Shown here in pieces: positions 1-8,063 of a DNA stretch of 64,000 nt (position 1 is the stretch's first letter; each line of letters opens with the position of its first letter). Source of the DNA: Pseudomonas persica (GTDB lineage Bacteria > Pseudomonadota > Gammaproteobacteria > Pseudomonadales > Pseudomonadaceae). A program made the position numbers and the translations under genes. The stretch spans positions 62,001-126,000 of the forward strand of contig NZ_OLKL01000008.1 of NCBI RefSeq assembly GCF_900291015.1, in the 5' to 3' direction. Below the pieces are notes generated by a model. That model was not told the DNA's origin and ran no database searches. It saw nothing but the letters and a program-made list of their open reading frames with translations.

Positions 1-140
1 AGCCGCGAAGAATCCAACGCGGTGCATGGCACCGGCTGCGCCGGTGTTCGCGGCTAAAGCCGCTCCCACAGGGGCCCTGCTAATTCAACCAGTTATGTGC
101 AGTTCTATGAGAGCTGGCTTGCCGGCGATGGGCTGCGCAG
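1..140. repeat. REP/BIME composite repeat
   Basis: Two REP-like palindromes lie here: one centred on the cggctaaagccg core near 50-72 and a variant with the ctggcttgccggcg core near 114-135. The stretch from about 10 to 110, including the non-palindromic spacer ending in cagttatgtgcagt, closely matches 27934-28030. The composite unit is therefore dispersed as a whole, not only the 35-bp REP. No gene is seen in 1-151 apart from this repeat. Confidence 0.8.
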
Positions 141-151
141 CAGCCCCGAAA

Positions 152-595
152 TCACCCATGCCGCACAACTCTGCGCAGGCAATCCTCAGCCGTCAGTACC
201 CGTCCATCTTGCGCCCGCACTTGCAGTGTCTCAATGGCCAGACCTTTGGCACCATCCACCAACTCCGAACGCACCTCACCCGCCTCGAACAGAAACCGCT
301 CCCCCCACTGCCTCAAGCCAACCACCACCGGAAACACCGATCGCCCTTTCTCGGTCAGTACATACTCCTTGTAGGCACTGCCATCCGACGCCGGCTGCAG
401 CGTCAGCAGCCCGCTCTCTACCAGCCACTTGAGCCGAGAGGCAAGGATATTCTTCGCCAGCCCCAGGTTTTTCTGGAATTCACTGAAGCGCCGCAGGCCA
501 TCGAAGGCATCGCGCAGGATCATTAGCGCCCACCGGTCTCCCAGCACCTCCAGGGCCCGGGCTACGGGGCATTGCGCATTGTTTTCATCGAGCAT
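152..595 (-). CDS. HxlR-family transcriptional regulator
   Basis: A 147-aa winged-helix repressor or activator of the HxlR (DUF24) family. The N terminus has the family pattern: a Cys followed by PVARALEVLGDRW and ILRDAFDGLRRFSEFQ, then a recognition-helix region (LAKNILASRLKWLVESGLL) and a wing. It is transcribed away from the MFS exporter at 698. A 9-bp inverted repeat sits between the two genes, so it probably controls that exporter and itself. HxlR proteins often sense reactive aldehydes or quinones through the N-terminal Cys; the effector here is unknown. Family assignment is firm, target inferred. Confidence 0.88.
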   Translation of the reverse strand: MLDENNAQCPVARALEVLGDRWALMILRDAFDGLRRFSEFQKNLGLAKNILASRLKWLVESGLLTLQPASDGSAYKEYVLTEKGRSVFPVVVGLRQWGERFLFEAGEVRSELVDGAKGLAIETLQVRAQDGRVLTAEDCLRRVVRHG

Positions 596-631
596 GGGCG
601 GGGCCTTTCGTGATCATCTGGTTGCAGATTA

Positions 632-665
632 AAACCACATTTGCTAAATAGCCAGTATGTGGTTT
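632..665. promoter_or_regulatory. Candidate HxlR operator (inverted repeat)
   Basis: A perfect 9-bp inverted repeat, aaaccacat at 632-640 and atgtggttt at 657-665, separated by 16 bp, lies between the divergent HxlR regulator and MFS gene. Its position and symmetry suit a dimeric winged-helix regulator. Binding is inferred, not shown. Confidence 0.55.
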
Positions 666-697
666 CAATTCGAAACCAGGTTGACGAGGCCAGCCCG

Positions 698-1903
698 ATG
701 AACCCTGCGCTGACACGCTGGATAACCCTGCTGCTGGCCACCACCAGCGCCATGGCCGTGGCGACAGTGTATTTCGCCCAGCCTTTGCTCGAATCGATGG
801 CCGCCGACCTGGGCGTGGCGCAGCAGCAGATCGGTTGGGTAGTTGGCGCGACCCAGGCGGGCTATGCCCTGGGGTTGTTGCTGATCGTGCCGCTGGGGGA
901 CTTGATCGACCGCAAGCGCCTGTTGCTCGGGCAGTTGCTGTGCTCGAGCCTGGCGCTGGTTGGTGTAGGTATGGCGCCGAACTGGGCGCTACTGCTGCTG
1001 GCCCTGGCCATCACTGGGCTGATGGCGGTCATGGTGCAGGTGATGGTGGCGCATGCAGCGAGCCTTGCCACCGCCGGCCAGCAAGGGCAGGCCGTGGGCA
1101 GCGTCACCAGCGGTGTGGTACTGGGCATTCTGCTGGCGCGGCTGGTCTCGGGCGGGCTTGCCGACCTGGCTGGCTGGCGCAGCGTGTACCTGTTTGCCGC
1201 AGGGCTGCTGATGCTGTTGGCCCTGGTGCTGTGGCGCAGCCTGCCCACGGGGCTGCCGGTGACGCTGCGGTCTGGCTACCGGGCGCTCATCGTTGCCCAG
1301 TTCAGGCTGTACCAGCACGATCGGTTGCTGCGTCAGCGTGGGCTGTTCGGCGTATTGATCTTCGCGGCGTTCAGCGTGCTGTGGAGTGCCATGGTCATGC
1401 CCCTGAGTGCCGTGCCATTGGCGCTGAGCCATACCGAGGTCGGTCTGTTCGGCCTGGCGGGTGTTGCCGGCACATTGGCGGCAGCGCGCGCCGGTCGCCT
1501 GGCCGACCAGGGGGCGGGGGAGCGCACCACCGGGTTGGCGCTGGTTCTGCTGGTGCTGTCATGGCTGCCTACGGCCTTCGTCGGGCATTCACTGCTGGCC
1601 TTCGGGCTGGGTGTGCTGATGCTGGACTTTGCCGTGCAGGCGGTGCATGTCACCAACCAGAGCCTGTTGCTGGCCGGGCGTGGTGCAATGGCCAGTCGGT
1701 TGATCGGCGCCTACATGTGCTGCTATTCGCTTGGCAGTGGGCTTGGGGCGGTGCTGGCGAGCTGGGTGTATGCCCATTGGGGTTGGGCAGCAGTGTGTGG
1801 GCTCGGGATGGGCATCAGCGCGGTCGCGTTGGGGTACTGGCTAGGGTTGCAACGAGCGAGGGCGGCCGAAGCCGCCCTGCAGTGTTCAGGTCAGAACTTG
1901 TAG
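698..1903 (+). CDS. MFS transporter, putative drug/metabolite exporter
   Basis: A 401-aa inner-membrane major facilitator protein with about 12 hydrophobic segments. The loop between TM2 and TM3 carries the MFS motif A variant PLGDLIDRKRLL. The ATG at 698 is chosen over an in-frame upstream ATG at 641 because 641 lies inside the operator palindrome, whereas 698 has a GAGG-like site 9 bases upstream and starts the conserved N terminus. It is divergent from the HxlR regulator, the usual layout of an inducible efflux pump. The substrate cannot be told from sequence. Its end overlaps the convergent ompW gene by 13 bp. Confidence 0.85.
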   Translation: MNPALTRWITLLLATTSAMAVATVYFAQPLLESMAADLGVAQQQIGWVVGATQAGYALGLLLIVPLGDLIDRKRLLLGQLLCSSLALVGVGMAPNWALLLLALAITGLMAVMVQVMVAHAASLATAGQQGQAVGSVTSGVVLGILLARLVSGGLADLAGWRSVYLFAAGLLMLLALVLWRSLPTGLPVTLRSGYRALIVAQFRLYQHDRLLRQRGLFGVLIFAAFSVLWSAMVMPLSAVPLALSHTEVGLFGLAGVAGTLAAARAGRLADQGAGERTTGLALVLLVLSWLPTAFVGHSLLAFGLGVLMLDFAVQAVHVTNQSLLLAGRGAMASRLIGAYMCCYSLGSGLGAVLASWVYAHWGWAAVCGLGMGISAVALGYWLGLQRARAAEAALQCSGQNL

Positions 1904-2574
1904 CCAAGGCCGACCATGTACACCCACGGGTCGACATCGACGTCGACCTTGGTCTTGCTGTAGCCCAGTGCGGACGGGCCGTCGACGCTGGCCTTGGTGT
2001 CGATGTCGATGTACCAGATCGAGGCGTTGACCAGCAGGTTGTCGGTGAGCATGTAGTCCATGCCCAGCTGGCCGGCGAAACCGACCGAGTCCTGCAGCTT
2101 CAGATTGCTGAAGCCCTGCTGCTTGCGGGTGCCGCTGAGGTCTTCATCGAAGAACAGGGTGTAGTTGATGCCCACGCCGGCATACGGCTGGAACCTGGAA
2201 GTCGGTTCCATCGGGTAGTACTGCAGCGACAGGGTCGGTGGCAGTTGCTTGATGTCGGCCAGCTTGCCGTCCAGACCGCCGCCCAGGCCCTTGACGCCGA
2301 CGGTGTGCTTGAACGGGGTGGCGGCCAGCAGTTCCAGGCCGACATGGTCGGTGAGCATGTAGGCAAAGGTCAGGCCCAGCTGGGTGTCGCTGTCCAGGGT
2401 CGCCTTGGTGCCCGAGACCTTGTTGCCATCGAACTTCAGGTCGCCGCTGCTTTCGTTGGGCGCGGTGGTGATGGCGCCGGCGCGGACGATGATATCGCCT
2501 GCCTGGTGGGCGTGGGCGGCAGGGGCCGCGAGCGCCAGGGCCGCGAGGGCGGCGCTGAGCAAGGACTTGTTCAT
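1891..2574 (-). CDS. ompW: OmpW family outer membrane protein
   Basis: A 227-aa outer membrane protein. It has a Sec signal peptide (MNKSLLSAALAALALAAPAAHA), the mature start HQAGDIIVRAGAITTAP typical of OmpW, and a C terminus ending VGLGYKF with the terminal Phe required for Bam-dependent barrel insertion. The family forms an 8-stranded beta-barrel with a hydrophobic channel for small nonpolar molecules. It stands alone and faces the MFS gene tail to tail. Family call is secure; the natural ligand is unknown. Confidence 0.93.
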   Translation of the reverse strand: MNKSLLSAALAALALAAPAAHAHQAGDIIVRAGAITTAPNESSGDLKFDGNKVSGTKATLDSDTQLGLTFAYMLTDHVGLELLAATPFKHTVGVKGLGGGLDGKLADIKQLPPTLSLQYYPMEPTSRFQPYAGVGINYTLFFDEDLSGTRKQQGFSNLKLQDSVGFAGQLGMDYMLTDNLLVNASIWYIDIDTKASVDGPSALGYSKTKVDVDVDPWVYMVGLGYKF

Positions 2575-2683
2575 GGAAGCTCCCAGAGGACGTGAGTAAT
2601 CGAGTGGTCCAATGGTACGGATGCGCTTGAACAGAAAGTTTGACCCAGCTCAAAGAAGCGTCTTCACGAATTCGAAACAGATC

Positions 2684-3313
2684 TCACTTCAGCTCGTAAG
2701 CATATATTTTCTCGGCTTCCATCTGGTATCCGGCGTCGGCAAGTTCGCTGCTGGAGGCTCTAACCTGCAGCTTTCCCTCGATCCAGTAGGGTTGGTAGAG
2801 GTCTTCGATGCGCACGCCCATTTCGCTGAAAATGTGCACGATCTGGTTCGAGGGCGGTGGTGGCACGTGGATGCACGCGCCGTAGTAAGGGACCAGCAGG
2901 AATTCGGTGGTGCGGCCTTCTTCGCTCACTTCCAGCGGCACGATGTAGCCGGGCAGTCTGATCTGCTGGCCGTCGAGGCTTTTTACCACCGGGGCGGTGG
3001 GGGTCTGCTGGCGCGCCGGTGGGGCGGACTCGGCGGACAGGGCATTGCTGAGCTGCGACATGTCGTGCAGCGGCGCGAGTTGTGGCGGGATGACCGGGGC
3101 GCCTTCGGGAATAAGGGCGGGCCAGTCCAGTTCGCGCGGTTCGGCGGCCCAAAGAGGCATTGCTAGTGTCAGCAGCAGGATCAGCAGCGTCTGCAGTGCT
3201 GGCCTCTTCGCGGGTAAACCCGCTCCCACAGGTGCTGCACAGGCCTGGAATTTTGTGCTGAACCCTGTGGGAGCGGGTTTACCCGCGAAAAAGGCAGTGA
3301 GGTTTCTGATCAT
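2684..3313 (-). CDS. DUF3299 lipoprotein-like/periplasmic protein with REP-encoded N terminus
   Basis: A 209-aa DUF3299 protein, the last gene of a zinc-type ABC operon. The conserved part runs from about residue 90 and contains LPGYIVPLEV, FLLVPYYGACIHVPPPP and QIVHI. A signal-peptide-like hydrophobic stretch occupies residues 40-55. Oddly, residues 8-38 are the translation of a REP pair (FAGKPAPTG ... VGAGLPAKRP) lying between the only available start codon at 3313 and the signal peptide. No usable ATG, GTG or TTG lies after the REP and before the hydrophobic core. The start is 9 bp beyond the stop of the permease gene, so translation is probably coupled. Function is unknown; context suggests a part in metal transport. 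Confidence 0.8.
   Translation of the reverse strand: MIRNLTAFFAGKPAPTGFSTKFQACAAPVGAGLPAKRPALQTLLILLLTLAMPLWAAEPRELDWPALIPEGAPVIPPQLAPLHDMSQLSNALSAESAPPARQQTPTAPVVKSLDGQQIRLPGYIVPLEVSEEGRTTEFLLVPYYGACIHVPPPPSNQIVHIFSEMGVRIEDLYQPYWIEGKLQVRASSSELADAGYQMEAEKIYAYELK
3201..3294. repeat. REP pair (inside a coding sequence)
   Basis: Two REP units in opposite orientation (3201-3232 and 3263-3294) lie inside the 5' end of the DUF3299 gene. Each has the core cgggtaaacccgctcccacagg or its complement. The pair keeps the reading frame open. Confidence 0.92.
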
Positions 3314-3322
3314 TACCGGCTC

Positions 3323-4588
3323 TCAGAGATGTATGGACAGGCCATCGGCCAGCGACTGCCGATAGGCCCGCCACGCCGGCACGCTGCCCATCAGCAGCGC
3401 GGCCCCCAGGATGATAGCCAGCAACGTCCATTCATGAGCGCTCGGCATGGCCAGCGGCAAATACAAACCATAGTTGGCCTGCACATACCCCTGGGCCAGG
3501 GCGATCCCCGCATACAGCAAGCCAAGCCCGGCGACGATCCCGACCGCCGCCAGCGACAGCGCCTCCAGCACCAGCAGCCCCGCGATATGCCATGGCCGTG
3601 CGCCAACCGAGCGCAATATCGCCATCTCCCGGCGGCGTTCGTTGAGGCTGGTGAGAATCGCCGTGAGCATGCCGATCAGGCCGGTCAGCACCACGAACAG
3701 CGAAACCACGAACAACGCCTGCTCCGCAGTGCCCATCAGGTTCCACAGCTCCTGCAGGGCTACCCCGGGCAGGATCGCCAGCAACGGTTCGCTGCGGTAT
3801 TCATTGATCTCCCGCTGCAGGCTGAAGGTCGCGATCTTGCTGTTCAGGCCGAGCATGAATGCAGTGATGGCGGCAGGCTGCAGGTCCATGGTCCGTGCCT
3901 GCTCGGCGCTGATACGCCCGGCGCCGCGGGCCGGCACGCCGTTGTGCCAATCGATGTGGATGGCTTCCATGCCGCCCAGGCTGATATGCAGCGTGCGGTC
4001 GACCGGTGTGCCGGTGCGCTTGAGTACGCCGACCACGGTGAACGGCTTGTCGTCGTGCTTGACCAGGCTGATCGCTGCGACACCATGTGCCAGCACCAGT
4101 TTGTCGCCCAGTTTGTAGTGCAGTGCCTCGGCCACTTCGGCGCCGAGCACCACCTCGAACGGATCATCGGCAAACGCGCGGCCCTGGCTCAATTGCAGGT
4201 GCTGGCGGCGACCGTACTGGTAATGGCTGAAGTAGTCGTCGGTAGTGCCCATCACCCGATAACCGCGGTGCGAGTCGCCCAGCGAGATGGGGATGGCCCA
4301 TTTCACCCGTGGGTCGTTGGCGTAGTGCTGGTAGCTGTCCCAGCGGATGTTGTTGGTGGCGTTGCCGATGCGGAACACCGAGTACAGCAGCAGGTTCACC
4401 GAGCCGGAGCGGGCACCGACGATCAGGTCGGTACCGCTTATGGTGCTGGCGAAGCTGGCCCTGGCCTCGGTGCGAACCCGCTCCACGGCCAGCAGCAGGC
4501 ACACCGACAGGGCGATGGCAAAGGCGGTGAGGAATGCAGTGAAACGGCGGTTGGCCAGGCTGGCCAGGGCAAGGCGGATCAGGTACAT
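3323..4588 (-). CDS. ABC transporter permease, FtsX/MacB type
   Basis: A 421-aa inner-membrane permease of the FtsX/MacB class. One N-terminal TM (FTAFLTAFAIALSVCLLL) is followed by a large periplasmic MacB-like domain with the PLLAILPGVALQELW segment, then three C-terminal TMs. The start at 4588 overlaps the ATPase stop (TGATG), showing translational coupling; the upstream in-frame Met at 4708 would lie inside the ATPase gene. With the ATPase, the ZrgA-like protein and DUF3299 it forms one operon that resembles the zinc-repressed set I recall at PA4063-PA4066 in P. aeruginosa. Whether it imports, exports or moves lipoproteins is not settled. Confidence 0.87.
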   Translation of the reverse strand: MYLIRLALASLANRRFTAFLTAFAIALSVCLLLAVERVRTEARASFASTISGTDLIVGARSGSVNLLLYSVFRIGNATNNIRWDSYQHYANDPRVKWAIPISLGDSHRGYRVMGTTDDYFSHYQYGRRQHLQLSQGRAFADDPFEVVLGAEVAEALHYKLGDKLVLAHGVAAISLVKHDDKPFTVVGVLKRTGTPVDRTLHISLGGMEAIHIDWHNGVPARGAGRISAEQARTMDLQPAAITAFMLGLNSKIATFSLQREINEYRSEPLLAILPGVALQELWNLMGTAEQALFVVSLFVVLTGLIGMLTAILTSLNERRREMAILRSVGARPWHIAGLLVLEALSLAAVGIVAGLGLLYAGIALAQGYVQANYGLYLPLAMPSAHEWTLLAIILGAALLMGSVPAWRAYRQSLADGLSIHL

Positions 4589-5298
4589 CAGGCCTCCCGG
4601 GGCTTGGCGGCACGGTTGAGTTCGGCCAGCGACAGGTGGCGGTCGAACAGCGGCGCCAGGCTCTGGTCGTGGCTGACGAACAGCAGGCTGGCGCCAGCGG
4701 TGCGGCATTCATCAAACAGCAGGCGGATGAACGCTTCGCGGGTGTCGGCATCCAGCGCCGAGGTCGGTTCGTCGGCGATCACCAACTCGGGCTGGCCGAT
4801 CAGTGCGCGGGCGGCGGCAACCCGTTGCTGCTGCCCGATCGACAGGCTGTCGGCGCGGCGGGCGAGCAGGGCGGGGTCGTCCAGGCCCAGGTGGGCCAGT
4901 AGCGTACTGGCCGCCTGGTCGACACTGCCATGACGCTGTTCGGCGCGGGCCTTGCGGCCGCGCGAGAAGCGGCAGGGCAGCTCGACGTTTTCGCGTACCG
5001 AGAGGAACGGCAGCAGGTTGAACTGCTGGAAGATGTAACCGGTGTGGTCGACCCTGAAGCGGTCACGAGCGCCTTGGCCCAGACTGCCGAGGTCCTGGCC
5101 GAGCAACTGGATACGGCCTTGGCCTGGCACGTTCACCCCGCCCAGCAGGCCCAGCAATGTGGTCTTGCCACTGCCGCTGGGGCCCTTGAGAAACAGAGCC
5201 TCGCCAGCTTCCAGGCGGAATGCCGGAATGTCCAGCAGCGCAGGCTGGCCCGGCCAGGCGAACACCAGGTCATTCAGTTCGATCAACGGCCGGCGCAT
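4588..5298 (-). CDS. ABC transporter ATP-binding protein (LolD/MacB type)
   Basis: A 236-aa ATPase partner of the FtsX-type permease. Walker A reads GPSGSGKTTLLGLLGG, the signature motif is a variant, LSIGQQQRVAAARAL (IGQQQ instead of SGGQQ), and Walker B is LVIADEPTSALD followed by the switch His in FVSHDQ. Such ATPases pair with mechanotransmission permeases. The gene begins immediately after the ZrgA-like gene (stop 5299) and overlaps the permease start by one base, so the four genes form a single transcription unit. Confidence 0.9.
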   Translation of the reverse strand: MRRPLIELNDLVFAWPGQPALLDIPAFRLEAGEALFLKGPSGSGKTTLLGLLGGVNVPGQGRIQLLGQDLGSLGQGARDRFRVDHTGYIFQQFNLLPFLSVRENVELPCRFSRGRKARAEQRHGSVDQAASTLLAHLGLDDPALLARRADSLSIGQQQRVAAARALIGQPELVIADEPTSALDADTREAFIRLLFDECRTAGASLLFVSHDQSLAPLFDRHLSLAELNRAAKPREA

Positions 5299-5877
5299 TC
5301 AGAACGCGACCGCGGCCTTGGCCGGCGTGGTTACCAGGCCTTTCTGGCCGTTGGGGCCGATCAGTTGCACGTTGATTTTCTGAGTGGCCGGGAAGGCCTT
5401 GAACAGTGGCGCGAGGTCCAGCTGTGCCAGTTTGTCTGGGTTGGCGCAGGTCAGCTGGTAGTGGGCGCCGATGTCGCTGTGCGGGTGGTCGTGCTCGTGC
5501 TCGTCACCATCGTCGTCGGCTTTCGGGGCGTCACCGAACAGCGGGCTTTCCAGTTCCTGCTGGTCTTCCTTGCAACCGGCGGCAGCGGGCAGGCCGAACA
5601 GCGTCAGCGGTTGCTCGAGCTGTTGGCGCACCGCTGCGACCTTGGCCTTGTCGGCGTCGCTGTTAGCGGCGTGTTCGAAGCCGACCAGGTTCATTGCCGG
5701 GCTGTCCAGCTCCAGCTCCAGGGTGTTGCCATCGAGCACGGCGTCGAGCTTGGCCACGCCATGTTCGTGGGCGCCGAGGGTGCCGTGGGCGTGGTCGTGA
5801 TCATGGTCATCAGCGTGGGCATGGGCCACGGCCAGGGGCAGCAAGGCGAAGGGCAGGGCGAGCAACAGGCGACGCAT
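5299..5877 (-). CDS. ZrgA-like (DUF2796) zinc-binding periplasmic protein
   Basis: A 192-aa secreted protein with a signal peptide (MRRLLLALPFALLPLAVAHA) and two His/Asp-rich clusters: HADDHDHDHAHG just after cleavage and DDDGDEHEHDHPHSD in the middle. These are typical of zinc-buffering proteins of the DUF2796/ZrgA family. The C terminus (LFKAFPATQKINVQLIGPNGQKG) matches the family pattern. It is the first gene of the operon and lies 30 bp downstream of a Zur-like palindrome, so it is most likely expressed when zinc is scarce. Confidence 0.86.
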   Translation of the reverse strand: MRRLLLALPFALLPLAVAHAHADDHDHDHAHGTLGAHEHGVAKLDAVLDGNTLELELDSPAMNLVGFEHAANSDADKAKVAAVRQQLEQPLTLFGLPAAAGCKEDQQELESPLFGDAPKADDDGDEHEHDHPHSDIGAHYQLTCANPDKLAQLDLAPLFKAFPATQKINVQLIGPNGQKGLVTTPAKAAVAF

Positions 5878-5907
5878 GGACGACTCCGGAGCGGGTGGGA
5901 AGATTGG

Positions 5908-5921
5908 GTTATGTTATAACA
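5908..5921 (-). promoter_or_regulatory. Candidate Zur box
   Basis: GTTAT-GTT-ATAAC at 5908-5920 contains the perfect palindrome TGTTATAACA at 5912-5921, the core of known gammaproteobacterial Zur operators. It lies 30-45 bp upstream of the first gene of the zinc-type ABC operon, in the promoter region. The assignment rests on the motif and the gene content. Confidence 0.7.
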
Positions 5922-6007
5922 ACTTTTGCGCACGCTGCCAGCCTGCGTGGCTCAGGTTTCATGTTGGGGTAGCATGGTGGCATTGACTTGGGTTCAAGGA
6001 ATGCAGC

Positions 6008-6352
6008 ATGAGAATTCGTGGACAGATTGGTGACTGGCCTGTGGATCTGACCATCGAGCTGGCCCCTGAAGAGTGGGCGCAACTGGGGCGGCAGATCGAA
6101 TTGCCCGCGGTGGCGCATACCCCAGCAACGGAAACCGTGGCGACAACTCGGCAGGATGATGGGCAATGGACTGCGGCGCGTGAGGTGTTGCGCCTGGCGG
6201 GGCAGATGAACGGGCCGGAATTGCTTGATCGGCTGGAGGGGCTGGCGGGGAGTACGGCGGCGGGCAAGCGGCTGCTGGTGCGCTTGCGGCATAGCAGTGA
6301 GGTGAAGGTGGAAAGTGGCGTGGATGCGCCGGTTTATCACTGGGTGGGATAA
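6008..6352 (+). CDS. Hypothetical protein
   Basis: A 114-aa soluble, charged protein with no signal peptide and no family I recognise. The N-terminal part (MRIRGQIGDWPVDLTIELAPEE) looks like a beta-strand-rich segment. The C-terminal half (LAGQMNGPELLDRLEGL, GKRLLVRLRHSSEVKVES) looks helical and basic. Good codon use, an AUG preceded by an A-rich leader, and an isolated position between a zinc operon and a REP pair support a real gene. No function is proposed. Confidence 0.7.
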   Translation: MRIRGQIGDWPVDLTIELAPEEWAQLGRQIELPAVAHTPATETVATTRQDDGQWTAAREVLRLAGQMNGPELLDRLEGLAGSTAAGKRLLVRLRHSSEVKVESGVDAPVYHWVG

Positions 6353-6370
6353 ATCTGTATTGCCTGGTCT

Positions 6371-6462
6371 GGCCTATTCGCGGGTAAACCCGCTCCCACA
6401 GGATTTCACCGCACTTGGGACCTGTGCAGTACCTGTGGGAGCGGGTTTACCCGCGAACGAGG
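6371..6462. repeat. REP pair
   Basis: Two REP units in opposite orientation (6371-6402, 6431-6462) lie in the gap between the hypothetical gene and the convergent thioredoxin gene. They may act as a bidirectional transcript end. Confidence 0.92.
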
Positions 6463-6487
6463 GCGAAGCCCTCGTAACGGCCTCAGG

Positions 6488-7360
6488 TCAGAACATCGCC
6501 GCCGACAACTTGCGACGATACACGCCAACCAGCGGGTGATCACCGCCCAGCAGCTCGAACACCTGCAGCAACGCCTTCTGCGGCAAGCCGTTCTCATAGG
6601 CACGGTTACGCTGGAACAGCTTCAGCAACCCCTCCAGCGCCGCTTCATACTGCTGGCGCGCCAGTTGCTGGATGCTCAGCTGATAAGCCGCTTCATCATC
6701 CTGCGGGTTCTGCGCCAGGCGGCTCTTGAGGTCGGCCACTTCCGGCAGGCTGGCAGCCTGGCGCAGGAAGGTCAGCTGGGCCTTGGCGCCGGCCAACGCA
6801 GCCTTGTGCTCGTCGGTCTTGACCGCATCCAGCACCACCTGGGCTTCACCCAGCTCCCCGCGTTCGGCCAGGCAGCGGGCGTACAGGATCAGCGCCTCGG
6901 CATTGCTGTTGTCCTCACCCAGCAGCGCCTGCAACAGCGCTTCGGCCTCGGCAAAGCGGCTTTCGGCAAACAGCGCCTTGGCCTGCTCCAGCGGCGATGC
7001 GCTGGGTGCGGCAGGCAACGGCACGTGTGGCTCGAGCATGGCACGAATCGCCGACTCCGGCTGCGCACCGGCAAAACCGTCTACCGGCTGGCCGTCCTTG
7101 AACAGCACCACGGTTGGCAGGCTGCGGATGCCGAACTGGGCAACCACCTGTTGCTCCACGTCGCAGTTGATCTTGGCCAGCAGCAGCTCGCCCTGGTAGC
7201 CCTCGGCGATCTTCGCCAGCAGCGGCATCAGTGCCTTGCATGGCGCACACCACTCGGCCCAGAAGTCCACCAGCACCGGCTTATGGAAGGAGTTCTCGAT
7301 TACCAGTTGCTGGAAGGTGGCATCGGTGGCGTCGAAAATGTAAGGCGTGTCTTGGGTCAT
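6488..7360 (-). CDS. cnoX: Thioredoxin-TPR co-chaperone YbbN/CnoX
   Basis: A 290-aa protein with an N-terminal thioredoxin domain carrying the active-site WCAPC (Cys38, Cys41) and a C-terminal half of TPR-like helices (ALFAESRFAEAEALLQALLG; AAYQLSIQQLARQQYEAALEGL). This is the YbbN/CnoX architecture. In E. coli that protein hands oxidised or unfolded clients to GroEL and DnaK, especially under hypochlorous acid stress. The intact CxxC here suggests redox activity, unlike the E. coli SxxC version. It is transcribed alone, upstream of a REP pair. Confidence 0.9.
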   Translation of the reverse strand: MTQDTPYIFDATDATFQQLVIENSFHKPVLVDFWAEWCAPCKALMPLLAKIAEGYQGELLLAKINCDVEQQVVAQFGIRSLPTVVLFKDGQPVDGFAGAQPESAIRAMLEPHVPLPAAPSASPLEQAKALFAESRFAEAEALLQALLGEDNSNAEALILYARCLAERGELGEAQVVLDAVKTDEHKAALAGAKAQLTFLRQAASLPEVADLKSRLAQNPQDDEAAYQLSIQQLARQQYEAALEGLLKLFQRNRAYENGLPQKALLQVFELLGGDHPLVGVYRRKLSAAMF

Positions 7361-7391
7361 CGCGACTCTCGCAAACTCGTGAATGGCACCA

Positions 7392-8063
7392 CTATAAGGT
7401 CTTGCGGCTGGCGTGGTACAGGTTGACCCGGCGGAATTCGTGCGGCTCGGCCAGGTCCGGCAGGGTCAGTGCTTCGAGCACGCCCAGCGGCTGGTACAGC
7501 GGGTGGCTGAAGTCGCGTACCCGCGAGTCGGCCACCAGCGCCTGGCGCCCGCGGTCGAGGAAGGCATCCAGCAGCGGCAGGTTGGCGCGGTCGTACAGCA
7601 CATCGGCCACCAGGATCAGGTCGAAGCGGTCGTCCTCGGCGAAGAAATCGCCGCTGTAGCCCAGTTCCACCCCATTCAGCGCGGCATTCGCGCGGCAGGC
7701 ATCGAGGGCCAGCGGGTCGAGGTCGCAGGCCACCACTTCCAGCGCACCGGCGCGGGCGGCGGCAATGCCGGCGATACCGGAGCCGGCGCCAAAATCCAGC
7801 ACGCGCTTGCCGGCTACCCACTCCGGGCGCTCGGCCAGGTAACGCGCCATGGCCAGGCCGCTGGCCCAGCAGAAGCTCCAGTAGGGCGGTTCTTCAAGAA
7901 TGCGTCGGGTCTCCTCGCTGCTGAAGGCACGGTCCATGTTCTGGTCGTCGATCAGCCACAGCTTCAGGTCGCAGCCGGGCAGCTCGCTGACGATCAGGCG
8001 TGCTTCGCCGATCAGGCCGCTGAGGGCCTGTTGCAGGGGCTGTTGTAGGGAGACTGGCGCCAC
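7392..8063 (-). CDS. Class I SAM-dependent methyltransferase
   Basis: A 223-aa Rossmann-fold methyltransferase. Motif I is VLDFGAGSGIAGIAAARAG, followed by an acidic motif II (VVACDLDPLALDACRAN) and the motif LILVADVLYD. The N-terminal PPYWSFCWASGLAMARYL resembles protein-lysine methyltransferases of the METTL20/EtfB type. The likely target is a protein such as electron-transfer flavoprotein, but this is inferred. Its stop abuts the YbaY lipoprotein start region on the same strand, suggesting a two-gene unit. Confidence 0.83.
   Translation of the reverse strand: MAPVSLQQPLQQALSGLIGEARLIVSELPGCDLKLWLIDDQNMDRAFSSEETRRILEEPPYWSFCWASGLAMARYLAERPEWVAGKRVLDFGAGSGIAGIAAARAGALEVVACDLDPLALDACRANAALNGVELGYSGDFFAEDDRFDLILVADVLYDRANLPLLDAFLDRGRQALVADSRVRDFSHPLYQPLGVLEALTLPDLAEPHEFRRVNLYHASRKTL

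Noticed and set aside
835..2595. 586-codon plus-strand frame across the MFS and ompW genes
   Set aside because: It is out of frame with the MFS protein and antisense to ompW; no family features.
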